Positions 26,146 to 34,706 of a DNA stretch of 64,000 bases are shown piece by piece; within the stretch, counting starts at the first letter, position 1; every line of letters starts with the position of its first letter. The translations under genes were made by a program, and so were the position numbers. Under the pieces are notes generated by a model, which saw nothing but the letters and a program-made list of their open reading frames with translations, did no database searches and had not been told where the DNA came from. The DNA comes from Actinomycetota bacterium. GTDB taxonomy: Bacteria > Actinomycetota > Acidimicrobiia > Acidimicrobiales > Aldehydirespiratoraceae. Location: contig JAPOHW010000002.1 of the NCBI GenBank assembly GCA_029979265.1, positions 88,552 to 152,551 of the forward strand, given 5' to 3'.

Positions 26146-28619
26146 GCCCGCTCCACCCGCACGTCGGTGACCGGGGTCGTGACGTCGATCAACCGGTTGG
26201 CGTTGGCGTCCGGTGCGTTGGCAGGGACGACGGCAGAGCCCATCGGCACACCTGGATCGACAGCAATCGGAGCCATCAATTCACCCTTGCCCGACACGAT
26301 CTTCACGAGCGTGCCCGCCTCGACACCGAGCTTTGCGAAGTCGCTCGGGTGGAGTCGGACCTGCACCGCAGCTGCAAGTCCGGCGCTGGCCGGACACGCC
26401 TGGACCATCGTGCCGTTGTCGTACATGCGCCGGGTGGCGACGAGACGGAGCGAGTATGCGTCGTTGGTGGGAGCCAGCGACTCGCTCGCCGTCGGCGGCG
26501 GCACCGATCCTCCCGACAACAACACCCCGTCGACGGGATCTGCGGCGAGCGCCTCTTCGGTGAGCGCTGCGTGCACATCCGAGACCGCCGCCATCTCGGC
26601 CCGGATGCTCTCGACGGAATCGACACCGAGATCACCCCCAAGGCGATCGGCGATCTCCGCTGCGATCTGCCAGTCGGCGCGGGCCGTGCCCGGGGGCGTG
26701 ACCTTCTGCGCACTGACGCTGACGCGCCCTTCCAGGTTGGTGAACGTACCCGCCGACTCGGTCGGAGCTGCAGCCGGCAGCACGACGTCGGCGTAGCCCG
26801 TGGTCGATGCGTTGGCCAAGGTCTCGATCGCGATGACCGTGCCGACCTCGGCCAAGGCACGCTGGGCGAGATCCCGATCAGGGAAGTCGGCCAACGGATC
26901 GGCACCGAGCAGCACCAGCACGTCGAGCGAACCACCAGCGGCAGCCGAAAGCATCGCCGCCGTGTCCATACCGGACGCCGCCGGGACCGAACCCCAGGCA
27001 TCGACAACCGGCCCGGCATCGGTGAGCGTGCGCCGGCCGGGGAGCAGACCTGGAGCCATCCCGGCGTCGAGTGCCCCATGAACGTTGCCCCGACGCAGCG
27101 CCGACAAGAAGCCGACACGGTCGATCGAGCCCAGCGCGAGTGCGGCATCGACGACCGCATCAGCAGACTCAGCCGTCGAGGCACGCCCCAGGACCACGGT
27201 GACCGGTCCACTGATCGCCTTTGCGGCATCGGCGATCGCACCCGCCGACACGCCCGCCGCTTCGATCGACGTACCTCCACGGGCAGCCACCAACGCATGG
27301 GCCAACTGACCGACCTCACCCGGCTTCGGATGAAGCGAATGCGCGGCAATCGGGCTGAGACCGGTTCGCGCCGGCGTCAACTCGATGAGTGTCGTCCCAT
27401 CGTTCACGACCGCATGACGCAAGCGCAGGAACAGGGCGCCGAGATCTTCTTTCGGATCGGGTCCGAGGAGAATGACCGTGCCACCCGGCCGGCAGGCGTC
27501 GGCAATCGTGGCACGCGGAAGGCCGAGGACCACCTCGGCCGGGAGTCCGTCGCCGAGTTGGGCGTCGACATTGTCGGTGCCGATCACTCCCTTGGCGAGC
27601 TTCGTCCAGGCGTATTGCGACTCGTTCGTCAGGCGGGCACCGCCGACCACACCGACCCGGGCGGGATCGATGTCGGCCAACGCCTCCGTGATCCGGCTCA
27701 GCGCCGTCGCCCAACCGGTTGGTGTCAGATCCTCGTCGCTTCCACCTCGCACGAGGGGCGACGTGAGGCGAGCATCGGCATTGAGCGCCTCGAACCCGAA
27801 CCGTTCCTTGTCGGACAGCCAACCCCAGTTGACAGCATCGGAATCGACACCGAGGAGACGTACCACCCGATTACGGCTCGACTGCACCGTGACACGAGAA
27901 CCGACGGAATCGGTCCATGCCGTGGAAACCGTCTCTTCGAGATCCCACGGACGCGCCTTGAAGCGGTACGGCTTGGCCGTGAGCGCCCCGACCGGACAGA
28001 TCTGCACGGTATTGCCGGAAAAGTACGAGGCAAACGGCTCGTCGGGGAACGTGTTGACCTGGGTGTTGTTTCCCCGGTCCATGAAGTGGATCAGCGTGTC
28101 ACCGGCCACGTCGTCGGCGAAGCGGGTGCACCGATCACACAGAATGCACCGCTCGCGGTCGAGATACACCGTGTCGCTGATCGGCAGCGGCTTTTCGAAG
28201 TGGCGTTTCTCTTCGACAAAACGCGACTCCCCCGGGCCGTAGGCCATGGTCTGATCCTGGAGCGGACACTCACCACCCTTGTCGCAGACAGGACAGTCGA
28301 GCGGATGATTGATCAGGAGGAACTCGAGGACGCCGTCCTGCGCCTTCTTCGTGGCGTCGGACTCGGTGTCGACGACCATCCCCTCCGCCACCGGAATCAT
28401 GCAGCTCGGTTGCAGAGCCGGGCCGCGACCCGTGTCGACTTCGACGAGACACATGCGGCACATGCCGACCGGCTTCATTCGCGAGTGGTAGCAGAACCGC
28501 GGGATGTAGGTGCCGGTGCGCTCGGCTGCATCGATCAGCAACTCGCCGGCCTCGGCCTGTATCTCGACACCGTCGATGGTGACGGACACCGTGCTGACGT
28601 CGCTGTGGGTGTCGGTCAT
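26142..28619 (-). CDS. nuoG: NADH-quinone oxidoreductase subunit G, 14-subunit complex
   Basis: Largest peripheral subunit, 825 residues. N-terminal ligands are visible for the [2Fe-2S] cluster N1b (Cys43, 54, 57, 73), for N5 (His105, Cys109, 112, 118) and for N4 (Cys158, 161, 164, 208). The extra N7 cluster site of some bacteria (four cysteines just after residue 220) is absent. The rest is a degenerate molybdopterin-oxidoreductase fold with no cofactor ligands. It sits between nuoF2 (1-base overlap) and nuoH2 (4-nt overlap). The opposite strand is open for long stretches purely from codon bias. Confidence 0.95.
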   Translation of the reverse strand: MTDTHSDVSTVSVTIDGVEIQAEAGELLIDAAERTGTYIPRFCYHSRMKPVGMCRMCLVEVDTGRGPALQPSCMIPVAEGMVVDTESDATKKAQDGVLEFLLINHPLDCPVCDKGGECPLQDQTMAYGPGESRFVEEKRHFEKPLPISDTVYLDRERCILCDRCTRFADDVAGDTLIHFMDRGNNTQVNTFPDEPFASYFSGNTVQICPVGALTAKPYRFKARPWDLEETVSTAWTDSVGSRVTVQSSRNRVVRLLGVDSDAVNWGWLSDKERFGFEALNADARLTSPLVRGGSDEDLTPTGWATALSRITEALADIDPARVGVVGGARLTNESQYAWTKLAKGVIGTDNVDAQLGDGLPAEVVLGLPRATIADACRPGGTVILLGPDPKEDLGALFLRLRHAVVNDGTTLIELTPARTGLSPIAAHSLHPKPGEVGQLAHALVAARGGTSIEAAGVSAGAIADAAKAISGPVTVVLGRASTAESADAVVDAALALGSIDRVGFLSALRRGNVHGALDAGMAPGLLPGRRTLTDAGPVVDAWGSVPAASGMDTAAMLSAAAGGSLDVLVLLGADPLADFPDRDLAQRALAEVGTVIAIETLANASTTGYADVVLPAAAPTESAGTFTNLEGRVSVSAQKVTPPGTARADWQIAAEIADRLGGDLGVDSVESIRAEMAAVSDVHAALTEEALAADPVDGVLLSGGSVPPPTASESLAPTNDAYSLRLVATRRMYDNGTMVQACPASAGLAAAVQVRLHPSDFAKLGVEAGTLVKIVSGKGELMAPIAVDPGVPMGSAVVPANAPDANANRLIDVTTPVTDVRVERA

Positions 28620-30043
28620 CAGCCGCCCTCGCTGTTGCCGGGCGCCGTGGTCATCGCAGCAGCGGTGACCGGAATGGCGTCGCGCTTGGTGATCTTGGCG
28701 TCGTACTCGTGCCGGAACCGCCGGATCGTCGAGGTGATGGGAGCCACCGACGACGGACCGAGCGGACAGATCGTCGTCTGTTTCGGCGGGAACGGAACAG
28801 CATCGAGCCCCTGGGTCGGATCGGCCGCCACAGGATATGGCCCCGGGCTGATGTTGTCGGCGATGTCGAGCAGCATGTCGATGTCACTCGGCCGGCCCTC
28901 ACCGTCGAGGATGCGCTGCAACACCCGTTCTTCCCAGGTGGTGCCTTCGCGACAGGGGGTGCACTTGCCGCACGACTCGCGGGCGTAGAAGCGGACCAAC
29001 CGGAGGGCCGCTTTGACGGCGTCGGTGGTCTCGTCCATCACCATGATCGCGCCGGAGCCGAGCATCGATCCCTCGCTGCCGACGACCCGGCCCTCGAGGG
29101 GAAGGTCGAGTTGCTCCGGAAAGAACCAGGGTGCAGACCCGCCGCCCGGCACGAACATCTTCAGCTCGTTGTCGTCGCGGATGCCCTGGCAGAAATCGTC
29201 ACCGTAGAAGAGGTCGCGGAATGTCGTGACGCCCTGCTCGATCTCGTACACGCCCGGCCGTTTCACATGTCCAGAGATGGCCACCATGCGCGTGCCCGGT
29301 GAGGCCTCCGAGCCGAACTGCTTGTACGCCTCGGCGCCGTTCATCATCAACCACGGCAGGTTGCTCAGCGTCTCCACGTTGTTGACGATCGTCGGTTGTC
29401 CGTACAGGCCGATCGCCGCCGGGAAGTACGGCGGCTTGAGACGCGGCATGCCGCGATTTCCCTCGAGGGATTCGATGAGCGCCGTCTCCTCACCGACGAT
29501 GTACGCCCCTGCACCCCAGGTCAGGGTGATGTCGACGCTGAAGTCGGTGCCGAGGATGTTCTTTCCGACGTACCCCTTGGCGTACGCGTCGTTGAGCGCA
29601 CGGGCAAGGCGTTCCTGCGCCAATGCCATCTCGCCACGGACATAGAGGAAGCACTGGGCGAGACCGAGCGCATAGCAGGTGATGAGACAACCCTCGATCA
29701 GCTGGTGCGGGTCGCGTTCCATGAGCAGTCGGTCTTTATAGGTTCCCGGCTCGGATTCATCCCCGTTGACCACGAGGTAGTACGGAAACTTGCCCGGTGG
29801 CATGAAGCCCCATTTGACGCCGGCGGGAAAGCCCGCGCCCCCACGGCCGAGAACGGTTGCGTCGCGGACCTCGTCATGGACCTGGGCCGGGGTGCGATCG
29901 AGTGCACGACGCAACCCCTCGTAGCCATCGGTCGCCTCGTAACGCTCGAGGGTGAAACTGTCGTCGTACTCGAAGCGCGATGTGACGATCTTGGGGCCAC
30001 CGTTGTCGACGTAGCCGGGCGCGTGGGGAACGAAGTGGCTCAT
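28619..30043 (-). CDS. nuoF: NADH-quinone oxidoreductase subunit F (FMN, NADH-binding), 14-subunit complex
   Basis: The NADH-oxidising subunit, 474 residues. It has the FMN/NADH glycine-rich loop GRGGAGFPAGVKWGFM (67-82), VNGDESEPGTYKDR, and the N3 [4Fe-4S] site SCGKCTPCREGT with the distal cysteine in TTICPLG. It accepts electrons from NADH and passes them to NuoE/NuoG. The presence of intact NuoE/F/G only in this operon makes it the one genuine NADH dehydrogenase of the two complexes. Overlaps nuoE2 by 4 nt. Confidence 0.97.
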   Translation of the reverse strand: MSHFVPHAPGYVDNGGPKIVTSRFEYDDSFTLERYEATDGYEGLRRALDRTPAQVHDEVRDATVLGRGGAGFPAGVKWGFMPPGKFPYYLVVNGDESEPGTYKDRLLMERDPHQLIEGCLITCYALGLAQCFLYVRGEMALAQERLARALNDAYAKGYVGKNILGTDFSVDITLTWGAGAYIVGEETALIESLEGNRGMPRLKPPYFPAAIGLYGQPTIVNNVETLSNLPWLMMNGAEAYKQFGSEASPGTRMVAISGHVKRPGVYEIEQGVTTFRDLFYGDDFCQGIRDDNELKMFVPGGGSAPWFFPEQLDLPLEGRVVGSEGSMLGSGAIMVMDETTDAVKAALRLVRFYARESCGKCTPCREGTTWEERVLQRILDGEGRPSDIDMLLDIADNISPGPYPVAADPTQGLDAVPFPPKQTTICPLGPSSVAPITSTIRRFRHEYDAKITKRDAIPVTAAAMTTAPGNSEGG

Positions 30044-30684
30044 GTTTCCTCACCTTCTTCGGTTCCACCGGACGCCGGCTCGTCGTTTCGAGCCAGCCAG
30101 ACCGGGCGTTCGTTGGCCTGCTCGGGCGGAACGATGCCGGCCATGGACCCGGCCGGGATGTGTTGACGCACGCGGCCGAGGGTGCCGTGCTCGGGAATGT
30201 CGTCTGCTCGACCGTTGCGGATGTCATCGATCAAACCGTCGAAGTCCTCGTCGCTGACCCGCAGGCGATACCGGTAGTTGACCTGGAGGCACGGGGCCTC
30301 GGTGCACGCCGCAATGCACTCGACATCCTCGATCGTGAACATGCCATCGGCAGTGGTGCCCCCGGCCTTGACGCCAAGGCTCTTCTCTGCGTGGGCGAGA
30401 AGTTCCTCACCTCCCAGTAGTTGGCACGACAGGTTGGTGCACACATTGACCAGGTACTTGCCCACCGGATGGAACTTGAACATCTCGTAGAACGAACCGG
30501 TTCCCTTGACCTCGGCGGGGGTGGTGTCGGTCAGGTCGGCGATCTGCCGCATGGCGTCATCGGTGACCCACCCCTCCTGTTCCTGTGCAAGGTGCAGGAG
30601 AGGGATGAGGGCCGACTTCGCCACCGGGTACCGGGAGATGATCTCGTGCGCGATCGCCAGGTTGTCGGGGGTGAAGTAACTCAT
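30040..30684 (-). CDS. nuoE: NADH-quinone oxidoreductase subunit E ([2Fe-2S]), 14-subunit complex
   Basis: The 24-kDa thioredoxin-fold subunit holding cluster N1a. The 214-residue protein has ligands Cys82, Cys87, Cys123 and Cys127, with the standard spacing. The N-terminal helical part (ISRYPVAKSALIPLLHLAQ) is typical. The C-terminal 45 residues are a hydrophilic extension. Overlaps nuoD2 and nuoF2 by 4 nt each. Confidence 0.96.
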   Translation of the reverse strand: MSYFTPDNLAIAHEIISRYPVAKSALIPLLHLAQEQEGWVTDDAMRQIADLTDTTPAEVKGTGSFYEMFKFHPVGKYLVNVCTNLSCQLLGGEELLAHAEKSLGVKAGGTTADGMFTIEDVECIAACTEAPCLQVNYRYRLRVSDEDFDGLIDDIRNGRADDIPEHGTLGRVRQHIPAGSMAGIVPPEQANERPVWLARNDEPASGGTEEGEET

Positions 30685-31976
30685 CGATCGACCTCACCCA
30701 TGATCGGATCGACACTGGAGATGATGGCGACGCCGTCGGCGATCAGACCCCCCTGCATCAGGTGCGGCATGGTCTGGAGGTTGATGTAGCTCGGGCCTCT
30801 CACATGCATTCGGTACGGGGTCGAACTGCCGTCACTCACCATGTAGACGCCGAGTTCACCACGCGGGGACTCCACCGCTGCGTACGCCTCCCCCTCGGGC
30901 ACCTTGAAGCCCTCGGTGAAGATCTTGAAGTGGTGGATCAGTGCTTCCATCGATTCGTCGATGCGCACGCGCGGCGGGGGCGTGACCTTCTTGTCCTGGA
31001 TTCGGTAGTCACCGGAGGGCATGCGATCGAGAATCTGCTCGACGATTCGCATCGACTCGCGGATCTCGTTGAGACGAATCGCATAGCGGTCGTAGCTGTC
31101 ACCGTACGAACCGACGATGACGTCGAAGTCGACGTCGGGATAGGCGAGGTACGGCTCGTCGCGACGAAGGTCCCAGGCGTAGCCGGTGGAGCGCAGGATC
31201 GGTCCGGTCGCCGACAACGCCAGCGCCTCGTCGGCGTTGAGCACTCCCACACCTTGCAGTCGCTCACGCCAGATCGGCTGACCGGTCATGAGGATGTCGT
31301 ATTCCTCGAGGCGCGGCGGAATGAGTTCGAGCAGGCGCTCGACATCGGCCTGCCATCCGTCGGGGAGATCGGCTGCCACACCACCCGGGCGGATGTAGTT
31401 GTGGTTCATGCGGAGACCGGTGACTTTTTCGAGGAACCGCAGCACCTCCTCTCGCTCCCGCCAGCCGTAGATCATCATCGACACTGCGCCGAGATCCATG
31501 CCGTTGGTTGCCATGAAGAGCAGGTGTGAACTCATGCGATTGAGTTCGCTCATCAGCATGCGGATCCACACCGCACGCTCGGGGACGTCGATACCGAGGA
31601 GCTTCTCGGTGGCAAGGCTGAACGCCAACTCGGTGAAGAGCGGCGAGGCGTAGTCCATACGCGTGACGTTGGTGCAGCCCTGCAGGAACGTGAGCTGCTC
31701 GGCCTGCTTCTCCATGCCGGTGTGCAGGTAGCCGACGACCGGCTTGCTGCGCAGGATCGTCTCACCCTCCATCTCGAGCATGAGCCGCAGCACCCCATGG
31801 GTCGACGGGTGCGACGGACCCATGTTGAGCAAGACTCGTTCGTCGTCGGATGCCGAGGGGTCGGCACCGATCATCGCTGCTTCGGCTTCGCTCAGCCGCA
31901 GGACTGCAGCATCATCACCTCGGCGCCTGACGCGCTCGGCGCCGTCGATCGTCTCGTCGTTCTCGGTGACCGTCAT
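30681..31976 (-). CDS. nuoD: NADH-quinone oxidoreductase subunit D, 14-subunit complex
   Basis: 49-kDa-type subunit, 431 residues. The quinone pocket looks standard: GPSHPSTHG (His60), RMDY (Tyr present) and MDLGA (Asp present). The HxG motif is HTG (Thr86), so the arginine methylated by NDUFAF7 in mitochondria is missing, as in some other bacterial NuoD. The C-terminus is the conserved SVDPIMGEVDR. ATG at 31976 overlaps the nuoC2 stop (ATGA); the longer frame upstream runs inside nuoC2 and is rejected. The N-terminal 45 residues are a charged extension. Confidence 0.95.
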   Translation of the reverse strand: MTVTENDETIDGAERVRRRGDDAAVLRLSEAEAAMIGADPSASDDERVLLNMGPSHPSTHGVLRLMLEMEGETILRSKPVVGYLHTGMEKQAEQLTFLQGCTNVTRMDYASPLFTELAFSLATEKLLGIDVPERAVWIRMLMSELNRMSSHLLFMATNGMDLGAVSMMIYGWREREEVLRFLEKVTGLRMNHNYIRPGGVAADLPDGWQADVERLLELIPPRLEEYDILMTGQPIWRERLQGVGVLNADEALALSATGPILRSTGYAWDLRRDEPYLAYPDVDFDVIVGSYGDSYDRYAIRLNEIRESMRIVEQILDRMPSGDYRIQDKKVTPPPRVRIDESMEALIHHFKIFTEGFKVPEGEAYAAVESPRGELGVYMVSDGSSTPYRMHVRGPSYINLQTMPHLMQGGLIADGVAIISSVDPIMGEVDR

Positions 31977-32497
31977 CGCTCGTTGCTCGCTGCCTTGAAC
32001 TGCACGGGAATCGAGCCGATGGCGTAGTCCTTGCGGAGTGGATGACCCACCCACTCCTCCGGCATCAGAATCCGGCTCATGTCGGGATGGTCGGCGAATT
32101 CGATCCCGAACATGTCGTAGACCTCTCGTTCGAGATTTTCTGCGCCCGGCCAGAGGTCGAACAGGGTGGGAAGGACCGGTTCGTCGACACTCACCTGTGT
32201 GCGAATGCGGATGCGTTCGCGGGTGCTGTGGTTGATGAGTTGCGTGACGACCTCGAAGCGTTCGGCCTCGACACCGTCGGGAAGGTTCCGGGGGGCGCCA
32301 TAGGTGAGGTAGTCGACTGCAGTCAGATCGATCAGTTGACCGAAGCCGTCGGCCCGGGCCTCGGCACAGCCTGCGAGGTAGGTGTCGACGCTGGCGTGCA
32401 GCACGCCATCACCTGCGTCGAGCATGCCGAATCGTGTGCTCGCTGCGGCCGCGTTCTCTTGCGTCGCCTCCTCGGCGATTTCCGCTTCGTCGCTCAC
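31973..32497 (-). CDS. nuoC: NADH-quinone oxidoreductase subunit C, 14-subunit complex
   Basis: 30-kDa subunit of 174 residues, shorter than NuoC1 (220). It contains the signature REVYDMFGIEFADHPDMSR and HPLRKDYAIG. The start at 32497 is 2 bp after the nuoB2 stop. The first 20 residues are Glu/Ala-rich (AEIAEEATQENAAA). Overlaps nuoD2 by 4 nt. Confidence 0.94.
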   Translation of the reverse strand: MSDEAEIAEEATQENAAAASTRFGMLDAGDGVLHASVDTYLAGCAEARADGFGQLIDLTAVDYLTYGAPRNLPDGVEAERFEVVTQLINHSTRERIRIRTQVSVDEPVLPTLFDLWPGAENLEREVYDMFGIEFADHPDMSRILMPEEWVGHPLRKDYAIGSIPVQFKAASNER

Positions 32498-32499
32498 CG

Positions 32500-33093
32500 T
32501 CAGCCCCCGATCGTCAGGCCGGCGGTCTGACCGTCGCGCTGCTCGATGGTGATACCGGCACCGCCGCCGTGTTCCTTGCGGCGCTGGGTGAGTTCACCGG
32601 ATTGGATCTTCTCGTGCACCGTGAAGATCGCATGGAGCAGCGTCTCGGGCCCCGGCGGGCAGCCCGGCGCATACACGTCGACCGGCACGATTTGATCGAC
32701 ACCTTGCACGATCGCGTAGTTGTTGAACATGCCGCCGCTCGAAGCACACACCCCCATGGAGATGACCCACTTGGGCTCCATCATCTGGTCGTAGACCTGA
32801 CGCAGCACCGGTGCCATTTTTTGGCTCACACGACCCGCAACGATCATGAGATCGGCTTGGCGGGGGGACGCACGGAAGGTCTCCATGCCATAGCGGGCCA
32901 GATCGTAATGAGCTGCGCCGGTCGCCATCATCTCGATCGCGCAGCAGGCGAGGCCGAAGGTGGCGGGCCAGAGGCTCCGGGCCCGGGCCCACTGGACAAG
33001 GTTCTCGACATTGCCCGTGATGAAGTTGTGTTCGAAGCCTTCGAGGCCTTGTTCGGCGATGGCCGCAGAATCACCGAGCCCGGGGATCTTCAT
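32500..33093 (-). CDS. nuoB: NADH-quinone oxidoreductase subunit B (cluster N2), 14-subunit complex
   Basis: PSST-type subunit, 197 residues, with N2 ligands Cys50, Cys51, Cys116 and Cys145 and the ordinary [11 protein letters not shown] context. The C-terminal tail after residue 165 is charged then glycine-rich. It overlaps nuoA2 by one base. It differs clearly from NuoB1 in the N-terminus and around the third cysteine. Confidence 0.95.
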   Translation of the reverse strand: MKIPGLGDSAAIAEQGLEGFEHNFITGNVENLVQWARARSLWPATFGLACCAIEMMATGAAHYDLARYGMETFRASPRQADLMIVAGRVSQKMAPVLRQVYDQMMEPKWVISMGVCASSGGMFNNYAIVQGVDQIVPVDVYAPGCPPGPETLLHAIFTVHEKIQSGELTQRRKEHGGGAGITIEQRDGQTAGLTIGG

Positions 33094-33584
33094 CAGGCTG
33101 CCTCACCAGACTCGCGACGACCGTCGACGAGCGTGGATTCGCGACCGTCGGTGCCGACGCGTCGGATCGTCGACTCTGCGGTCCGCCCGGGCGACACGGC
33201 ACCGGACGGGGCCATGGACTGCTTGAGAGGCCCCCACTCGAGCGCACCGTTGGAGATCAAATACACGAACGATTCGAAGACTGCGAACGTGAACACCATG
33301 ATGACGACGAGGCCGAAGAAGCCCAAGCCTCCGTAGGCGACCGCATACGGGTAGAAGAAGATGATCTCGATGTCGAAGACGATGAAGATCATCGCAACCA
33401 GGAAGAACTTCACCGGGAACCGTTCGGGCGTTTCCTTGGTCGGGACGATGCCGCATTCGTAAGCGGCGCGTTTGGCAGCCGAGGGATTCCGGGGAGCCAG
33501 CAAGCCCGAGGCAACGAAGCTGCCAGCCGCAAACAAGCAGGCCAGCACGAACAGCGCCAGCAGGGGCAGGTACTGGCCCAGCAC
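33093..33584 (-). CDS. nuoA: NADH-quinone oxidoreductase subunit A, 14-subunit complex
   Basis: Three-helix subunit, 163 residues, with the family segment [12 protein letters not shown] and [17 protein letters not shown]. The C-terminal 40 residues are a polar Ser/Arg tail. It starts 3 bp after the stop of the 372-residue membrane protein, with no room for a separate promoter, so the 14-subunit operon is continuous with the cytochrome b6-type operon upstream. Confidence 0.95.
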   Translation of the reverse strand: MLGQYLPLLALFVLACLFAAGSFVASGLLAPRNPSAAKRAAYECGIVPTKETPERFPVKFFLVAMIFIVFDIEIIFFYPYAVAYGGLGFFGLVVIMVFTFAVFESFVYLISNGALEWGPLKQSMAPSGAVSPGRTAESTIRRVGTDGRESTLVDGRRESGEAA

Positions 33585-33587
33585 GGC

Positions 33588-34706
33588 TTACGCCCCTTCG
33601 AACTCGGCCCGCCGCGCCATCACGAGCTTGTCCCGTTCGTGAAGCATGTAGCAGAGGGCGAAGAAGATCAGCAGCGAGCCGATCGTGACCATGGCCGGCC
33701 GCAGGCGAACGTTGCCGAGATCACGAATCATCACGACCGAGATGATCGGCTCTGTCGCGTCGACAACCGGTCGCTGCGGAGCGGTGCCCGGCAGATTGGT
33801 GATCGACTCCTCGGTGACCTGTTGCAGCTGAATCACGCCATAGCGCGTGGGGTGAGTGATCTGTGCGGTCTGACGGATCTTGGTCCAGACCCGATCGACC
33901 ATGCTCGGGTCTTCGGGAAGACCCCTCTTGCCGCCGATGGTGTAGGCATCGAGCAGTTTGAACTCGGCCTGCGTCCCGAACGAGAAGTCGTTCGACTCCA
34001 GGATCATCGCAATAGCTGATGCCTGCGCCTCGCCAGCCTCCGCGGTCGAGAGCAGGGTCCAACCACCGAGTTCCGCGGATTCCTGGTCGATGAGGCCAGG
34101 GGCGACTGCGGCAAGCTCTGACAGGGTGGTTGCTTCGTTCTTCGCCTGCTCCTCGGCGGCCAAGTCGGCGATTTCGCTCTGGCTCAGACCATCGGTCTGA
34201 TCGGCCGTGAGGCTGTCGACGGTGACGATGCCGTACTCGAGCCAGGCGGTTTGGACCTCGATCAGGCGCTTGGCCTCGTCGCCGCTCAGGCCACTGGTGC
34301 CCGAGGTGAGCCAGCCCGATCCGAATTCGGCATCGGCTGCGGCTGCAGCCGCAACCACGATCTCATGGGCAGTGGGCAGCGCCTCGGACTGCAGGGCGTT
34401 CGCCTCGTCGAGTGCGGCGTACGTCAGGTGACCTTCGTCGTCGGTGCCCTCGACGATCTCGACCTCGCCCCAGGTCGGCGCATCACCGGTCCAGCCGATG
34501 CCGTAGATCCACCAGATCGAACCCATGATCGCCATCCAGCCGAAGAAGCCGGCGAGCGCAAGCATGGTGCCGAGGCGGGGCCCGGAGTTGGTGCTGAGCA
34601 GGAGCCAGATCGAACCCATCCAGGTGATGGCGCCGGCGAGTACGGCCAGGAAGCCGCGGATTTCAGGGTCCCAGGCGAGACCTGCGATGAGGTCGATCAT
34701 CTCCAT
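33588..34706 (-). CDS. orphan membrane protein between the diheme cytochrome c and nuoA genes
   Basis: No family recognised. The 372 residues show two N-terminal transmembrane helices (about 17-37 and 45-68, rich in Trp and Gly), an extracytoplasmic hydrophilic domain of about 260 residues rich in Ala and Glu, and one C-terminal helix (about 338-357) followed by a short basic cytoplasmic tail. No heme or FeS motif is present. The start overlaps the diheme cytochrome gene by one base and nuoA2 follows after 3 bp, so it is an integral member of the respiratory operon. It may be an accessory subunit of the quinol:cytochrome c reductase or a spacer between that complex and complex I. Both ideas are inference from position. 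Confidence 0.72.
   Translation of the reverse strand: MEMIDLIAGLAWDPEIRGFLAVLAGAITWMGSIWLLLSTNSGPRLGTMLALAGFFGWMAIMGSIWWIYGIGWTGDAPTWGEVEIVEGTDDEGHLTYAALDEANALQSEALPTAHEIVVAAAAAADAEFGSGWLTSGTSGLSGDEAKRLIEVQTAWLEYGIVTVDSLTADQTDGLSQSEIADLAAEEQAKNEATTLSELAAVAPGLIDQESAELGGWTLLSTAEAGEAQASAIAMILESNDFSFGTQAEFKLLDAYTIGGKRGLPEDPSMVDRVWTKIRQTAQITHPTRYGVIQLQQVTEESITNLPGTAPQRPVVDATEPIISVVMIRDLGNVRLRPAMVTIGSLLIFFALCYMLHERDKLVMARRAEFEGA

Noticed and set aside
24880-26796. Plus-strand open frame of about 640 codons
   Set aside because: Antisense to nuoH2 and nuoG2; composition (Glu, Arg, Asp, His rich, low complexity) is typical of a GC-driven shadow frame.
26349-28988. Plus-strand open frame of about 880 codons
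   Set aside because: Antisense to nuoG2, which has all its FeS ligands; no domain recognisable in the shadow.
5368-33584. The two nuo operons as a recent tandem duplication or assembly artefact
   Set aside because: Paralogous subunits differ in length, termini and key residues, and gene content differs (E/F/G only in one).
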